From Agrobacterium tumefaciens str. B6 (GTDB lineage Bacteria > Pseudomonadota > Alphaproteobacteria > Rhizobiales > Rhizobiaceae), in the NCBI RefSeq assembly GCF_001541315.1, contig NZ_LMVK01000011.1, forward strand, positions 51,413 through 115,412: DNA of 64,000 bases. Reading direction: 5' to 3'. Under the pieces are notes generated by a model. The model did not search any database. It saw only the letters and a program-made list of their open reading frames with translations, and was not told the DNA's origin. This document shows positions 27,001-37,300 of this stretch, piece after piece. Position 1 is the first letter of the stretch. Each line of letters starts with the position of its first letter. The position numbers were made by a program, and so were the translations under genes.

Positions 27001-27358
27001 AAGGAGAAGAAACGTCATAGTCCTCAAACTCCCAAAACATGTAACGAGCTAAAGTAGTGGCTATCTCGTCCCATGTTTCTCCGAATACACTATTAACCAA
27101 TTGCTGCACCGCTAGTTTTATCGCGGCCTCATCATACTCGTTTACAAATAATACATGTCTGGCAAATGTCGGTTTATCGACACGATTCTTGTGAAACCAT
27201 TTTGGAGAACAAACTTCAAAGCTGAAAATATCTCCTCCTTCTCCGCCAATAACACCCACTGTTACGTCCATGCCAACACAGAAATCAGTTGGATCATCCG
27301 GCCAGTAGTTTGCCAGCTCTCCACCAACCATTGAATATGATTTTATCTCAGCTCTCAT
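26993..27358 (-). CDS. Imm8-family immunity protein for orphan module 2
   Basis: 121 residues (MRAEIKSYSMVGGELANYWP, VCSPKWFHKN, FVNEYDEAAIKLAVQQLV) matching the Imm8 family of polymorphic-toxin immunity proteins. It starts 4 bases into the toxin stop (ATGG/TACC junction at 27355-27358), typical of translational coupling. Its last residues (SSPSA, stop) are encoded by bases shared with the adjacent cdiA repeat remnant, so the original C-terminus was probably altered by recombination. Confidence 0.82.
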   Translation of the reverse strand: MRAEIKSYSMVGGELANYWPDDPTDFCVGMDVTVGVIGGEGGDIFSFEVCSPKWFHKNRVDKPTFARHVLFVNEYDEAAIKLAVQQLVNSVFGETWDEIATTLARYMFWEFEDYDVSSPSA

Positions 27359-30193
27359 GGTACGACATCCACATGACCGTTAGATCCCCATTTCAACTGG
27401 CCGGGGAGTCTTTGCTCAAAATTTGCCTGAATTTTTCCTAGCTTATCCTTGTAACTGGGAGGCCGGAACTGGCGCAACCTGTCCGCACTTTCATAATAGC
27501 CATTTGAAGTAATTCGGTATCCAGGACCCACCCAAGCTTCACCCATAGCCATTGTTTGTTTTTCGTTGAATGAGCCCATACCGAAGTTTATTTTTCCCTT
27601 TCCTTGCAGCGCGGCTGATGCGGAGTTCGCAGCTTCCCGCAAGGCACCGCCAAGCAGCGACCAATCTGATCCTTTACCTACCGAATACTCGACCGCCTCT
27701 TTCGACAACCACTTCCCAGCAGTTGTTTCATAGAGACGCAAAGCTCCACTTGCGATGACCTTTCCGGTAAGTTTGACATCGGACGCTAAAAAGGTGGGGC
27801 TTGGCGTCAGGAGGAGAACTTCATCCGCGGTTTCGATTGCTCCCGGATTGTCGCTGTAGAAGACTTTCCGGCGGACGTCGCTGAAGCTTGTCTCGAGGAA
27901 ACCTGTAACGTCTGCTGCACCAAGTTCCCCGTAGATCCCACCCGCATTGGACGGTGTTGAATTGACGACGTCTTTCAGGACCTTGACGAGTGAGGTTTCA
28001 CCGACCGTGTCATAGCAGAGCTCATAGATGAACATGGCGGCGGAGATCTTCGCCTTGGTCTTTTCGATCTCGAGCGACAGTGCAGCAGGATTGATCGTAA
28101 GGTCGCCGGAAAGCGCTTTGTCGAGCAGCGCTTGTAATTGAGGCACCAACGTCTCGAGTTCGGACTTTGCGTTGGAAACTGCAATCTCGGCCTGACGCAT
28201 GCCCTCCGCATTCTGCGTCTGGAATTTTACTTCGCAACCGAAGCCATTGGTTTCGCAGCCTTCCCGTCTTATCAGCGGTTCGCCTGTAGAAAAATCAAGC
28301 TTTATACCGTTTGCAATTGCGGCCTTGATTTCAGCCGGGACCTTGCTTGCCGAACCATAGAAACCAACCGCGTCGTTCCAGACACGCTGGCTTGAGACGA
28401 ATTGCTGGATCTCCGGGGCTTCGATAGCGCGTGCCGCTTCTGTTGGTGTCAGACCGTTGGCCAGCAGACGCCTATAGTAGTCGACGTTTTCCGGCCCTTC
28501 CGCAGCGATGGCTTCCGGAATGGCGGCGTTCATAGCTCGTTGATAGTTCTGGATCGCCTTTATGTTATCGCCGAACTCGATCAGGTTCTGGACATCGAGT
28601 TCACCCGACAGCTTGGCATAGCTGTCCTTGGTGATTTCCTGATACTTCGAGGCATCCTTGTTGATAGAGGCGAGTAGCTGCTCGGCTGCCGCCTTGTCGG
28701 CCTCCGTTCCAGCAATGCCGTCCTTGTCCGCATCGCGGATGTTGACGTTCAATTCACCGGAGGCATCGAGGGTCGTGCGGGTCTCACCCTGCTTGTCCTT
28801 CTTCTCATAGGAGAAGCCGACGGAGTTTAGCCCGCCGCCGCTGAGACCGATCGAACCGCCAACGTTTTTGTATTGGTCGGTGTCCTTCAGGTCGGCCACG
28901 GTCAGCGTGCCGGTATCGAGGCTGATATCGCCATCGGTCGCCTGAAGCAGCGCGCCGACCAGCGTCGTGTCCTCGCCAACCTTGATATCAATGCCCTGTG
29001 CCGCGACAATCCCGGAGCCGGAGGACCATGCCTTGAAACCGTCCTCCTTCGAGCCGCGAACGCTCCAGTCGGCGGGGTTGACACCAACCGTCAGGCCGAA
29101 GGAGAAGCCGTCCCGCCAGCCCTGAGCCTGCGGCGAGAGGATGGCGAGGTCGCGCCCGACATCGAGATCGACCGTTCTGCCCACGATGTTGCCGCCCAGA
29201 AGCGCCGTATCGCGGCCCGATGTTAGCGAAACATTGCCGGCGGCGGTGATGGAGGCATTCGTCAGCGTCTCGTCATAGCCCTTCGACTTGCCGATATCGA
29301 AGCCGATCGAGGACAGGGACAACTGCAGTCCGAAGGAGGACGATTTGTCTTTTGCGTAATCGACAAGCGCCGCCATGAGGATATCGCGGCCGGCATCGAT
29401 GGAGACATCGCCGCCGGAGACCATCTTCGTGCCCTGATCGAGAATGACGTCCAGTCCGGCCTTCATGACGATATCGCCGCCAGCCGTCAGCTCGGAAATC
29501 TGGCTCTCGTTCCAGCGCTGCTCGCTTTTCCAGACCGACAGGTTGATGCCAAAATTCTTGGCCGAGAAATTGCCGTTCTCGTCGGTAAACTGCGACAGCG
29601 GATTGAGGCGATCGTTTAATCCTTTCCCAACCGCTGCCCCACCGCCGTCGATGCCCAATTTGCCGAGTTCCGACGTTGGCTTCCCGAAGACGGAAGCACC
29701 GGTGGTCGCCAGATTGACGGCAGCCAGCCCAGCCGCAAGTCCATTGTCGGCATTGGCGAGCGTTGCAAGTTTGGCGGTCAGCGGATTGATGCCGGCAAGG
29801 CCGGAAAGGATCTGTCGCCGGAGCCGCCCTTCAATACGGCATCTATGCCGGCCGATCCCGGAAAGCTGAGACCGACGTAAAAACCCTTTTCCGTGAAATA
29901 AAGCGCATCCTGCGCCGCTTCCAGCCGGATCGTGTCATCAGTCTTCATCAGAAGATCGTTGACGGCGGCGATCTTCACGCCCGTTCCGGTGATCGGACCC
30001 TTGGCATTGAGCCATACGTCATTGCCCGAAAGCCGGGTGACGGTCGTATCGACATCGTTCCACGCCTGCTTGACCGAGCCCCATCCCAGACCCTTGAAAC
30101 CCCATTCCTTGTAGCGGTTATGGATTTCCTCACTGACGACACCCATGTCGATTTTGCCGGTGGCGTCGATCGAGAGCTTGTCGAAGGCGCTGA
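27355..30193 (-). pseudogene. Orphan cdiA 3' fragment, module 2 (toxin paired with Imm8)
   Basis: A 2.8-kb copy of the 3' part of cdiA without start, secretion domain or promoter. It repeats the main gene from FDKLSIDATGKIDMGVVSEE onward (homology begins at 30193). One C is missing near 29816 (TGTCGCC against TGTCCGCC), which breaks the frame after SFPGSAGIDAVLKGGSG. The rest (open from about 29814) is intact through SGELDV to a new C-terminus: NFGMGSFNEKQTMAMGEAWV, GPGYRITSNG, RQFRPPSYKDKLGKIQANFE, GSNGHVDVVP. That tip is a known polymorphic-toxin type usually paired with Imm8. It is a donor or relic rather than an expressed protein. Confidence 0.85.
28570..30193 (-). repeat. cdiA segment repeated (copy 2, in orphan module 2)
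   Basis: Direct repeat of 32640-34261 in the same orientation. It differs by scattered substitutions, a replaced 30-codon stretch around 29590-29720 (GKLGIDGGGAAVGKGLNDRL in place of the GLGAFYSAGQSTKG segment) and a one-base deletion near 29816. Confidence 0.9.
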
Positions 30194-30489
30194 ACTGCAC
30201 GCTGCCGGCGCTCGAATACTTCGGCCTGCCGCGACGCGAACCAGTTGGCGTAGCCCTTGGGATTCGACCGAGGCCAGTCATCGGTGAGCAACGTGTAGGT
30301 CGGCTCGCCGAATCCCGATGAGCGGAACAGGTTTCCGTGCAACAGAGATGCGCCCACAATTTCGCAAAGGCGGATAGCGACATACAGCGGCAGGGAGTCA
30401 AGCCAGTCGGCACCGATCCTGACGCCTTTCAACCTCTTCTCGACATATGTCTGAAGATTGTCCGGTTCGGCAGCTTCAGCAGACGCCAT
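30194..30489 (-). pseudogene. Gene fragment of unknown origin inserted at the cdiA repeat edge (TniQ-like?)
   Basis: From ATG 30489 the frame reads LQTYVEKRLKGVRIGADWLD, PLYVAIRLCEIVGASLLHGN, EPTYTLLTDDWPRSNPKGYA, then runs into cdiA repeat sequence at 30193. The LCEIVGASLLHG and TLLTDDWPR segments recall TniQ-like plasmid proteins, but I am not sure. It has no relation to CDI genes, so it came in by recombination. Confidence 0.35.
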
Positions 30490-30559
30490 GAACCCGGGAA
30501 TCCTGGAAGATTCCGCAGCAAGGTTGGCCGCAAAGTCGTGTTGGAAAGGCGATCTCGCG

Positions 30560-30885
30560 AGCTCGGCACTCGAGATGAGCCGAACGCCGTGCCGCTTGCA
30601 GGTGCGGATATCGCTACGGTTATGCTCGCAAGTATGGGGCTGGAGTCACTCCAATACTGCGATGTCTCGAGTTCCAGGGAACTGGACGAACTGCGCCGTG
30701 ATGATCCTGTTCTGCGACTGCGTGTGGAACGGCTGCTGGAGGCGGAGCTACTGCGAGCGACGAGGATCATCGAAACCCGGAGGCTGGAAGTCGAAAAGCT
30801 TGCAATGGCCGTCGCAAACCGCAGCATGGTTTTTGGAAAGGAAGTGATGGATATCGTTTCCACGCCAAAGGAAGGTGGTGGGTAG
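30560..30885 (+). pseudogene. Fragment resembling the C-terminus of an FtsH-like M41 metallopeptidase
   Basis: The plus-strand frame ending at 30885 contains AGADIATVMLASMGLESLQY, SRELDELRRDDPVLRLRVER, LLEAELLRATRIIETRRLEV and SMVFGKEVMDIV. This is the helical C-terminal pattern of ATP-dependent zinc proteases. The upstream AAA and HExxH parts are missing. It is convergent with CDI genes and next to the fragment above, so both may derive from one foreign insert. Confidence 0.4.
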
Positions 30886-31050
30886 TCTGGATTGCGTTGA
30901 ATCATCTGCCATGGTTTACCTGCGCTCTTCAGAATGATTTCAATATATCGTATTCAAGAACGTAGTGGCCTTCGGTCCTCATGTCAGCAACTCTGGATTT
31001 GTCAGGTCTTTCATAACCCGTGCACGACAGCATCACGCCTAGGCCAATTT
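30883..31050 (-). pseudogene. Second toxin-tail/immunity-start junction downstream of cdiI
   Basis: Bases 30883-30924 match 24718-24759 at 37 of 42 positions. They encode MADDSTQSRL from ATG 30912, the first ten residues of the small immunity protein, after which the foreign M41-like fragment cuts it off. Upstream the minus strand reads MLSCTGYERPDKSRVADM and EGHYVLEYDILKSF, probably a toxin remnant. So the same immunity family was once present on both sides of the module array. Confidence 0.5.
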
Positions 31051-31353
31051 TTATGCGCCAACCTTTGTAGTATTGCTGTGATACCAATCTAAAAATTTGC
31101 GCCAAGTTTCCGGATCTATTACGCCTTCCTCAGTAATGTCTGCTTCCTTTGCTAATAACTCAACCGTATTAAAGTCAATTTCTATTTCATTTCGAGGCAT
31201 CCCCGTAAGCTCAATCAGGACGGCTTCGAATGGCAATTCCCATTGCCCATAATCGAAGTCGGCGGCATCCCGCGCAATTTGAGGATCAATGAATTGAGAT
31301 ACCTGAGACAAGAACCCCAAATACTCAGACGGCCCTACATGTTCCTTATTCAT
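31051..31353 (-). CDS. cdiI: CdiI immunity protein for the EndoU-type CdiA toxin
   Basis: 100 residues (MNKEHVGPSEYLGFLSQVSQ), strongly acidic, soluble. It starts 11 bases after the cdiA stop, with AGGTG about 8 bases upstream. Coupling to cdiA and size fit CdiI proteins, which bind and block the toxin in the producing cell. I recognise no named family. The low G+C of this gene compared with the cdiA body is usual for CDI tips. Confidence 0.75.
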   Translation of the reverse strand: MNKEHVGPSEYLGFLSQVSQFIDPQIARDAADFDYGQWELPFEAVLIELTGMPRNEIEIDFNTVELLAKEADITEEGVIDPETWRKFLDWYHSNTTKVGA

Positions 31354-31364
31354 ATTTTCACCTG

Positions 31365-34300
31365 TTATCTTGTTGGATAAGCCGTCGAAACCATTCCTGC
31401 TCTTGGATGGGGCTGTCCATTAGGCAAGGTATTTGGATAAAAATCCACTCTGACCTCGATACCATCTCTGGTCCCAATGGCATAAGGCGAATTGTACTTT
31501 CCTATTCCGCGAATAGCCTTGGGATCGGTTGCAATGTCAGAAACGACATGCATGACCTGATCGTCATTCCAGCTACCAGGAAATTCTGTTTTACCCGGCA
31601 CCCCAGCACCCGATTTATGGCGATTCAAAATATGAACACGCCTGAAATCAGTGAGATCAACTAGAGGCTTTTGAGCGTAAAATTTTACACCAACAGCCGC
31701 CATAGCCGCTGACATGGCAATGCCCTGCGCGAGAAGCTGCTTAACTTCCTTTGCCTCGGGTGAATCTGGATTTGCAGTTATGAATTCGCGGATCTGCCGC
31801 TCAACGGCGGCGTCCGCCACATAGTCGTCCAGCATTCTCTGAGAGAGAGCTTTCAGATAACTTGAGTCTGCATCACTGAGCGTGCCTAGAGCAATCGCAA
31901 TCCGGAAGCTTGCCGCCTGACCGCTTGGTCCGCCGGTTTTCAGGATGTCGATCAACTGATTGAATTGTGCGGCATTGATCTGGCCGTTCTGGCTGGCCAT
32001 GACGATCTTCGTCAACGTCATGGTGATGTCGATGCCATCGGCGGCAAGAGCCGGAGCCTCGTTCTGGAGATTGCTACCGACGATGCTTTTCGCTGCGTCG
32101 GCATATTTCTGGATCGCTGCGGCATCAAATTTGCCTGATGATTTCAGGGTTTCGAAGTGGTTGAGGTCCCCGCGAACGAGCGCGTAAGCCAGAGCGCATT
32201 CCAGCGCCTCCTGCAGGGCCTTATCGCCACCTTGCGCCAGCTTCTGCTCAATAAAGTTCGCCACGTCCTCTGTTGCCAGCGGCCGCACTTTGGAAATCTC
32301 GACGCCACAGGGTCCGTTTGTACCGCAGGCGGTGCGAACCATAAGGTTACCGCTCGTCGGATCGCGATACAGTTCCTCGCCCTGCTGGATCAGCATAATC
32401 GATTTCAGCAGGTCCTCGCCGTTGAGTGCGCTCTGCTTCAAAGCCTCGAAGGATTTGCGCTCCTGCAGCATGGCCTGGAAGCGCGGCGTCTTCATCAACT
32501 CTTCAGCTTCGGCAGGTGTTGCTCCGCCATAGAGGATTGCCTCACGATACTGATCGATGGCCTGCGGACCTTCTGCCGCAATCCAGCCCGGAACGGCGGC
32601 ATCCTGCGCCTGGCTATATCGGAGGGCAAAATCGAGATTGCGTTTCAGATTACGCAGAGCCTCGACATCGAGTTCGCCCGACAGCTTGGTGTAGCTGTCC
32701 CTGGTGATTTCCTGATACTTCGAAGCATCCTTGTTGATGGAGGCGAGAAGCTCCTCGGCGGCAGCCTTGTCCGCTTCCGTTCCGGCGACACCATCCTTGT
32801 CGGCATCACGACTCGTGACGTTCAATTCACCGGAGGCATCAAGCGTCGTGCGGGTCTCGCCCAGCTTGTCCTTCTTCTCGTAGGAGAAACCGACGGAGTT
32901 CAGCCCACCGCCGCTGATGCCGATAGACCCGCCAACGTTCTTGTACTGGTCGGTGTCCTTCAGGTCGGCCACGGTCAGTGTGCCAGTATCGAGGCTGATG
33001 TCGCCATCCGTTGCCTGAAGCAGCGCACCGACCAGCGTGGTGTCTTCGGCAACCTTGATGTCGATGCCTTGTGCCGCGACAATCCCCGAGCCGGAGGACC
33101 ATGCCTTGAAACCGTCCTCCTTTGAGCCGCGAACGCTCCAGTCGGCGGGGTTGACGCCAACCGTCAGGCCGAAGGAGAAGCCGTCCCGCCAGCCCTGAGC
33201 CTGCGGCGAGAGGATGGTGAGATCGCGCCCGACATCGAGATCGACCGTCTTGCCGATGATGTTGCCGCCGAGAAGCGACATATCGCGGCCCGATGTCAGC
33301 GAGACGTTTCCGGCGGCGGTGATGGAGGCATTCGTCAGCGTCTCGTCATAGCCCTTCGACTTGCCGATATCGAAGCCGATCGAGGACAGGGAGAGCTGCA
33401 GCCCGAAGGAAGATGATTTGTCCTTCGCATAATCGACAAGCGCCGCCATGAGGATATCGCGGCCTGCATCGATGGAGACATCGCCGCCGGAGACCATCTT
33501 CGTGCCCTGATCCAGAATGACGTCCAGCCCGGCCTTCATGACAATATCGCCGCCAGCCGTCAGCTCGGAAATCTGGCTCTCGCTCCAGCGCTGCTCGCTC
33601 TTCCAGACCGACAGGTTGATGCCGACAGTCTTCGCTACCGAGCCTGCCGTAATCTGACCGGTTGCGGGGTCTCTGAATTGCCCCAACGGGTCCAGCATTT
33701 TCTCGACCGGATTGCTGAGCGAAGGCCCCTTCGTTGACTGGCCCGCGCTGTAAAAAGCCCCTAGGCCTCCGGTCGCCAGATTGACGGCAGCCAGCCCAGC
33801 CGCAAGTCCATTGTCGGCATTGGCAAGCGTTGCGAGTTTGGCGGTCAGCGGATTGATTCCGGCAAGGCCGGACAGGACCTGTCCGCCGGAGCCGCCCTTC
33901 AACGCGGCATCTATGCCGGCCGAACCCGGGAAGCTCAGCCCGACGTAAAAACCCTTCTCCGTGAAATAAAGCGCATCCTGCGCCGCTTCCAGCCGGATCG
34001 TGTCATCGGTCTTCATCAGGAGGTCGTTGACGGCGGCGATCTTCACGCCCGTTCCGGTGATCGGACCCTTGGCATTGAGCGAGACATCATTGCCCGAAAG
34101 CCGGGTGACGGTCGTATCGACATCGTTCCACGCCTGCTTGACCGAGCCCCATCCCAGACCCTTGAAACCCCATTCCTTGTAGCGGTTATGGACTTCCTCA
34201 CTGACGACACCCATGTCGATTTTGCCGGTGGCGTCGATCGAGAGCTTGTCGAAGGCGCTGACCAGCGCGCCGTTCAGAAGAACATCGCCAGGAGCGGTTC

Positions 34301-37300
34301 CCTTCGCGCACAGGCTGCCACCGTCGCAAACGCCGTAACCGGCGAGGATTGATACATCGCCAACCAGCGACTGGGCGCTGGCCTCGGCGGTGGTGATCTC
34401 GTTGCGCAGCACCGTGACACCCGACAGGAAGCCGCGCTTCTTGTAATCTTCAGCGACGAAACTGTCCTTCAGCGTCTCGAAGGCCACATCGCGACCGGCT
34501 GCGAGCAGCATGTCGGTGACGGAGCCGAGTGTACCGCCGCTATTGACGATATCCAGGTCGGCGATGACGGTCAGATCCCGTCCGGCCGTGATGGATGCAA
34601 CATTGTAGTCGGTACGCAGGGTGCCGCAGGCCTTGCCGACACAACCATCCTGTGAATCGACGGTACGGGTATAACGCTCTGTTTCGTTGATCAGCGAGCC
34701 GCCGACCCTGAGGTCGATGTTGCCAGCCGAGGCAAGTGTGCCGCCCCGGTTCAGGAGATCGCCATCGGTTGCCATGAACAGAGTGCCCGCCGAAATCAGA
34801 CCGCTGTCCCCGCGTCCTCCGGCAAGTGCACGGTCACGCTCATCGAGGTCGATCAGACGCTGGTTAAGGATAGAGGAGGCGGAAATCGAGGCGAGCCCGG
34901 AGGCTACGATCGCACCGCTGTTGTTGAGCTTGCCGTCGATATCGATCAGGAGATCATCGGCAGCGATCAGGCCGGCGCCGCGTCCGCCACGCAACAGTTC
35001 ATCCTGCGAGGGCAGGTAAAGGCGCGGGACGAGCACGGGCTTGCCGTCGATGATACGGGGTTCATGCCATACGATCGGCTTTTCGAGGGCAGCGCGCTGC
35101 GCCTCGGTCAAGGCCACGCCGTATTGCGCGCCGGTGCTCGCCGCGAATTCCGCCGCATTGCGGTAAAGCTGCTCCCGTTGCTCTTCCACAGAGAGGGAAG
35201 GATCGACGACCAGATGCGTACCAGCCTGCTGGCGGGCCGCCTCGGCCAAGGCCTTCGCTTCTGCGACCGGATCCGCATAGAAGGTGAGAGCTGCGCCATC
35301 TATGCGCGCCGAGCCGAGCAGGCGGGCAGCTTCGGCCGAGCCGGTGACGCGCACGAGGTTGCCGAAATCGGAGGCGTTGACACTGTGCAGGTTTCGCGCT
35401 TCGAAAGCCCCGAGGTCAAGAGGAGGAACCGAGACATCATCGAGCACGAAGTTGACGATGCCCAACTGGCCTGCGGCAGCGCCAATAGCCGAACCGACAT
35501 TGCCACTGATGCCAACAGGCGTCGTGCCGCTATAATTGCCGAAGCCGGAACCATCGATGCCGCCCGGCGTGCCAAGGCCGTTTTGCAACTCACCTGCCTC
35601 GATGGACACAAGGCTTCCGGAAAGCGTGCCGCGATTGGTGATCGCAGCGCCGCCGTCGATCATCAGAGAGCCGCCAGACTTTATCATTGAGCCGACACCG
35701 ACCGTGGCGGTGCCGACATATGTTTTCGTGGCGTTGCCGTAGGGGCCACTTCCTACGTCGGCCATACGGCTGCCGATCATGATCACATCGGGAATATTGT
35801 TCGGATCGATACCGAGCGCAGCCAGATCAAGCAGACTTGCCGCGTCGGCGTATTCGATGACCTGGACGGCGCCTCCGTTGATAACGCCATCCTTGTATTT
35901 CTGTTTACCCGAATAGGTGATCGTCACCGGAGACTTGCCCTTGGAAATGACAATCATCCGGTTGCCGCCTTCAGCGCGTTCGGCAAGCGCCGGGTCCTTG
36001 AAAACGGCGGGGTTGAATTGTGCCACGAGCCATCGCGGATCGGCACCGACCGGCGCATGAAACTTGCCCGACCCGCTATCCATGAAACTCCGGACACCAC
36101 CCCATTGCACGCGGTAGTGATCGACATTGCTGGTGACCATATCGTTGAGGATACGGTTCACGTCGATGGAGAGGTCCTTGACCGCGAGGATACGGCCTTC
36201 GCGGTTTTCAAGAGCATCACCTGATATCGCCATGTTTGCGCCGGCGCGGATCGTGCCGGGCAATCGAACTCGAACAATCCCGGAGAACTCGTCGCGCGTG
36301 GCAGTCATCGTCCCCCAGTATCGCGCGGGGCTGCTGGTGCGCTCGGTCGCATAGAGAATGCTGAGATCACCGAGCTGGTAATAGTCTTGCGCGCTGTCCG
36401 TCCCATCCAGGGCGGTATTGATCAGTGCCGTCGCCTTGATCTGCATGTCGGCGCCGCTTTCGATGCGGGCCGATGCGTTCGTCAGCGTTGCCAGGACTTC
36501 GATTGCAAGATTGCCGCCAGCGAATATGCGACCAAGGCTGTTATCGAGATTGCCGCGAACCTCGAGGATCATGTTGCCACTGGATTTGATTGCGGCATTG
36601 GTCCCGACATTGGCGAGCGACGCGGCCTGGGCTTTCAATCCTGCCCCGGCATGAATCAGCGCTTCGTTTGTCAGCAGGCCGCCAACTACAACGTTCAGTG
36701 TTCCGGGTGTCAGGATCGAACCAAGATTGTGCAGGTTTCCACTGACACTGGTCTCTATCGCGCCGGCATCGATTTTACCTGTGGCGCCGTTGACAAGATT
36801 GCCCTTGATATCGAGACCAAGCTTGCCGGCAACGGTAAGCAACCCGGCATTCGTGAAGGACGAGCCAAGGATGAGGTCGAGATTGCGGGCCACCAGACGG
36901 GCAGACGAAGAACCGGGAATATAACTGTAAGTCTGCAGACGCAGGTTTCCACCGGCCTCGATTGATCCGCTGTTACCAAGGCTCGCGGTCGCTGAAAGCA
37001 GGGCACCGTTGGCCGAAACGATCTGGCCGAGATTGGAGAGATTTCCGGAAAGGTTTAAGGTCAGTTCGCCAACGGGTACGAGGCCATTTTCTGTCTGGCG
37101 TGTCGAACCGGCATAGATACGCCCCGTCTGCTGGTTATCGAGCTTCTCAGCCGAAACTGAAAGTCCCTCGCGACCTTGCAGAAGACCAGAGTTCGACAAG
37201 GTAGTGTCTGCCGAAAGCGTTAGCGCGCGATTGGAAGCGATTGAACCTGCATTGTTGGCGATACCGCGTGAGGCGAGAACGGTTATGTCGCCGTTGCTGG

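Noticed and set aside
30429..30905. 158-codon minus-strand frame starting MIQRNPDYPPPSFG
   Set aside because: Ser/Arg-rich and antisense to the M41-like fragment. Only its first bases belong to a CDI junction remnant.
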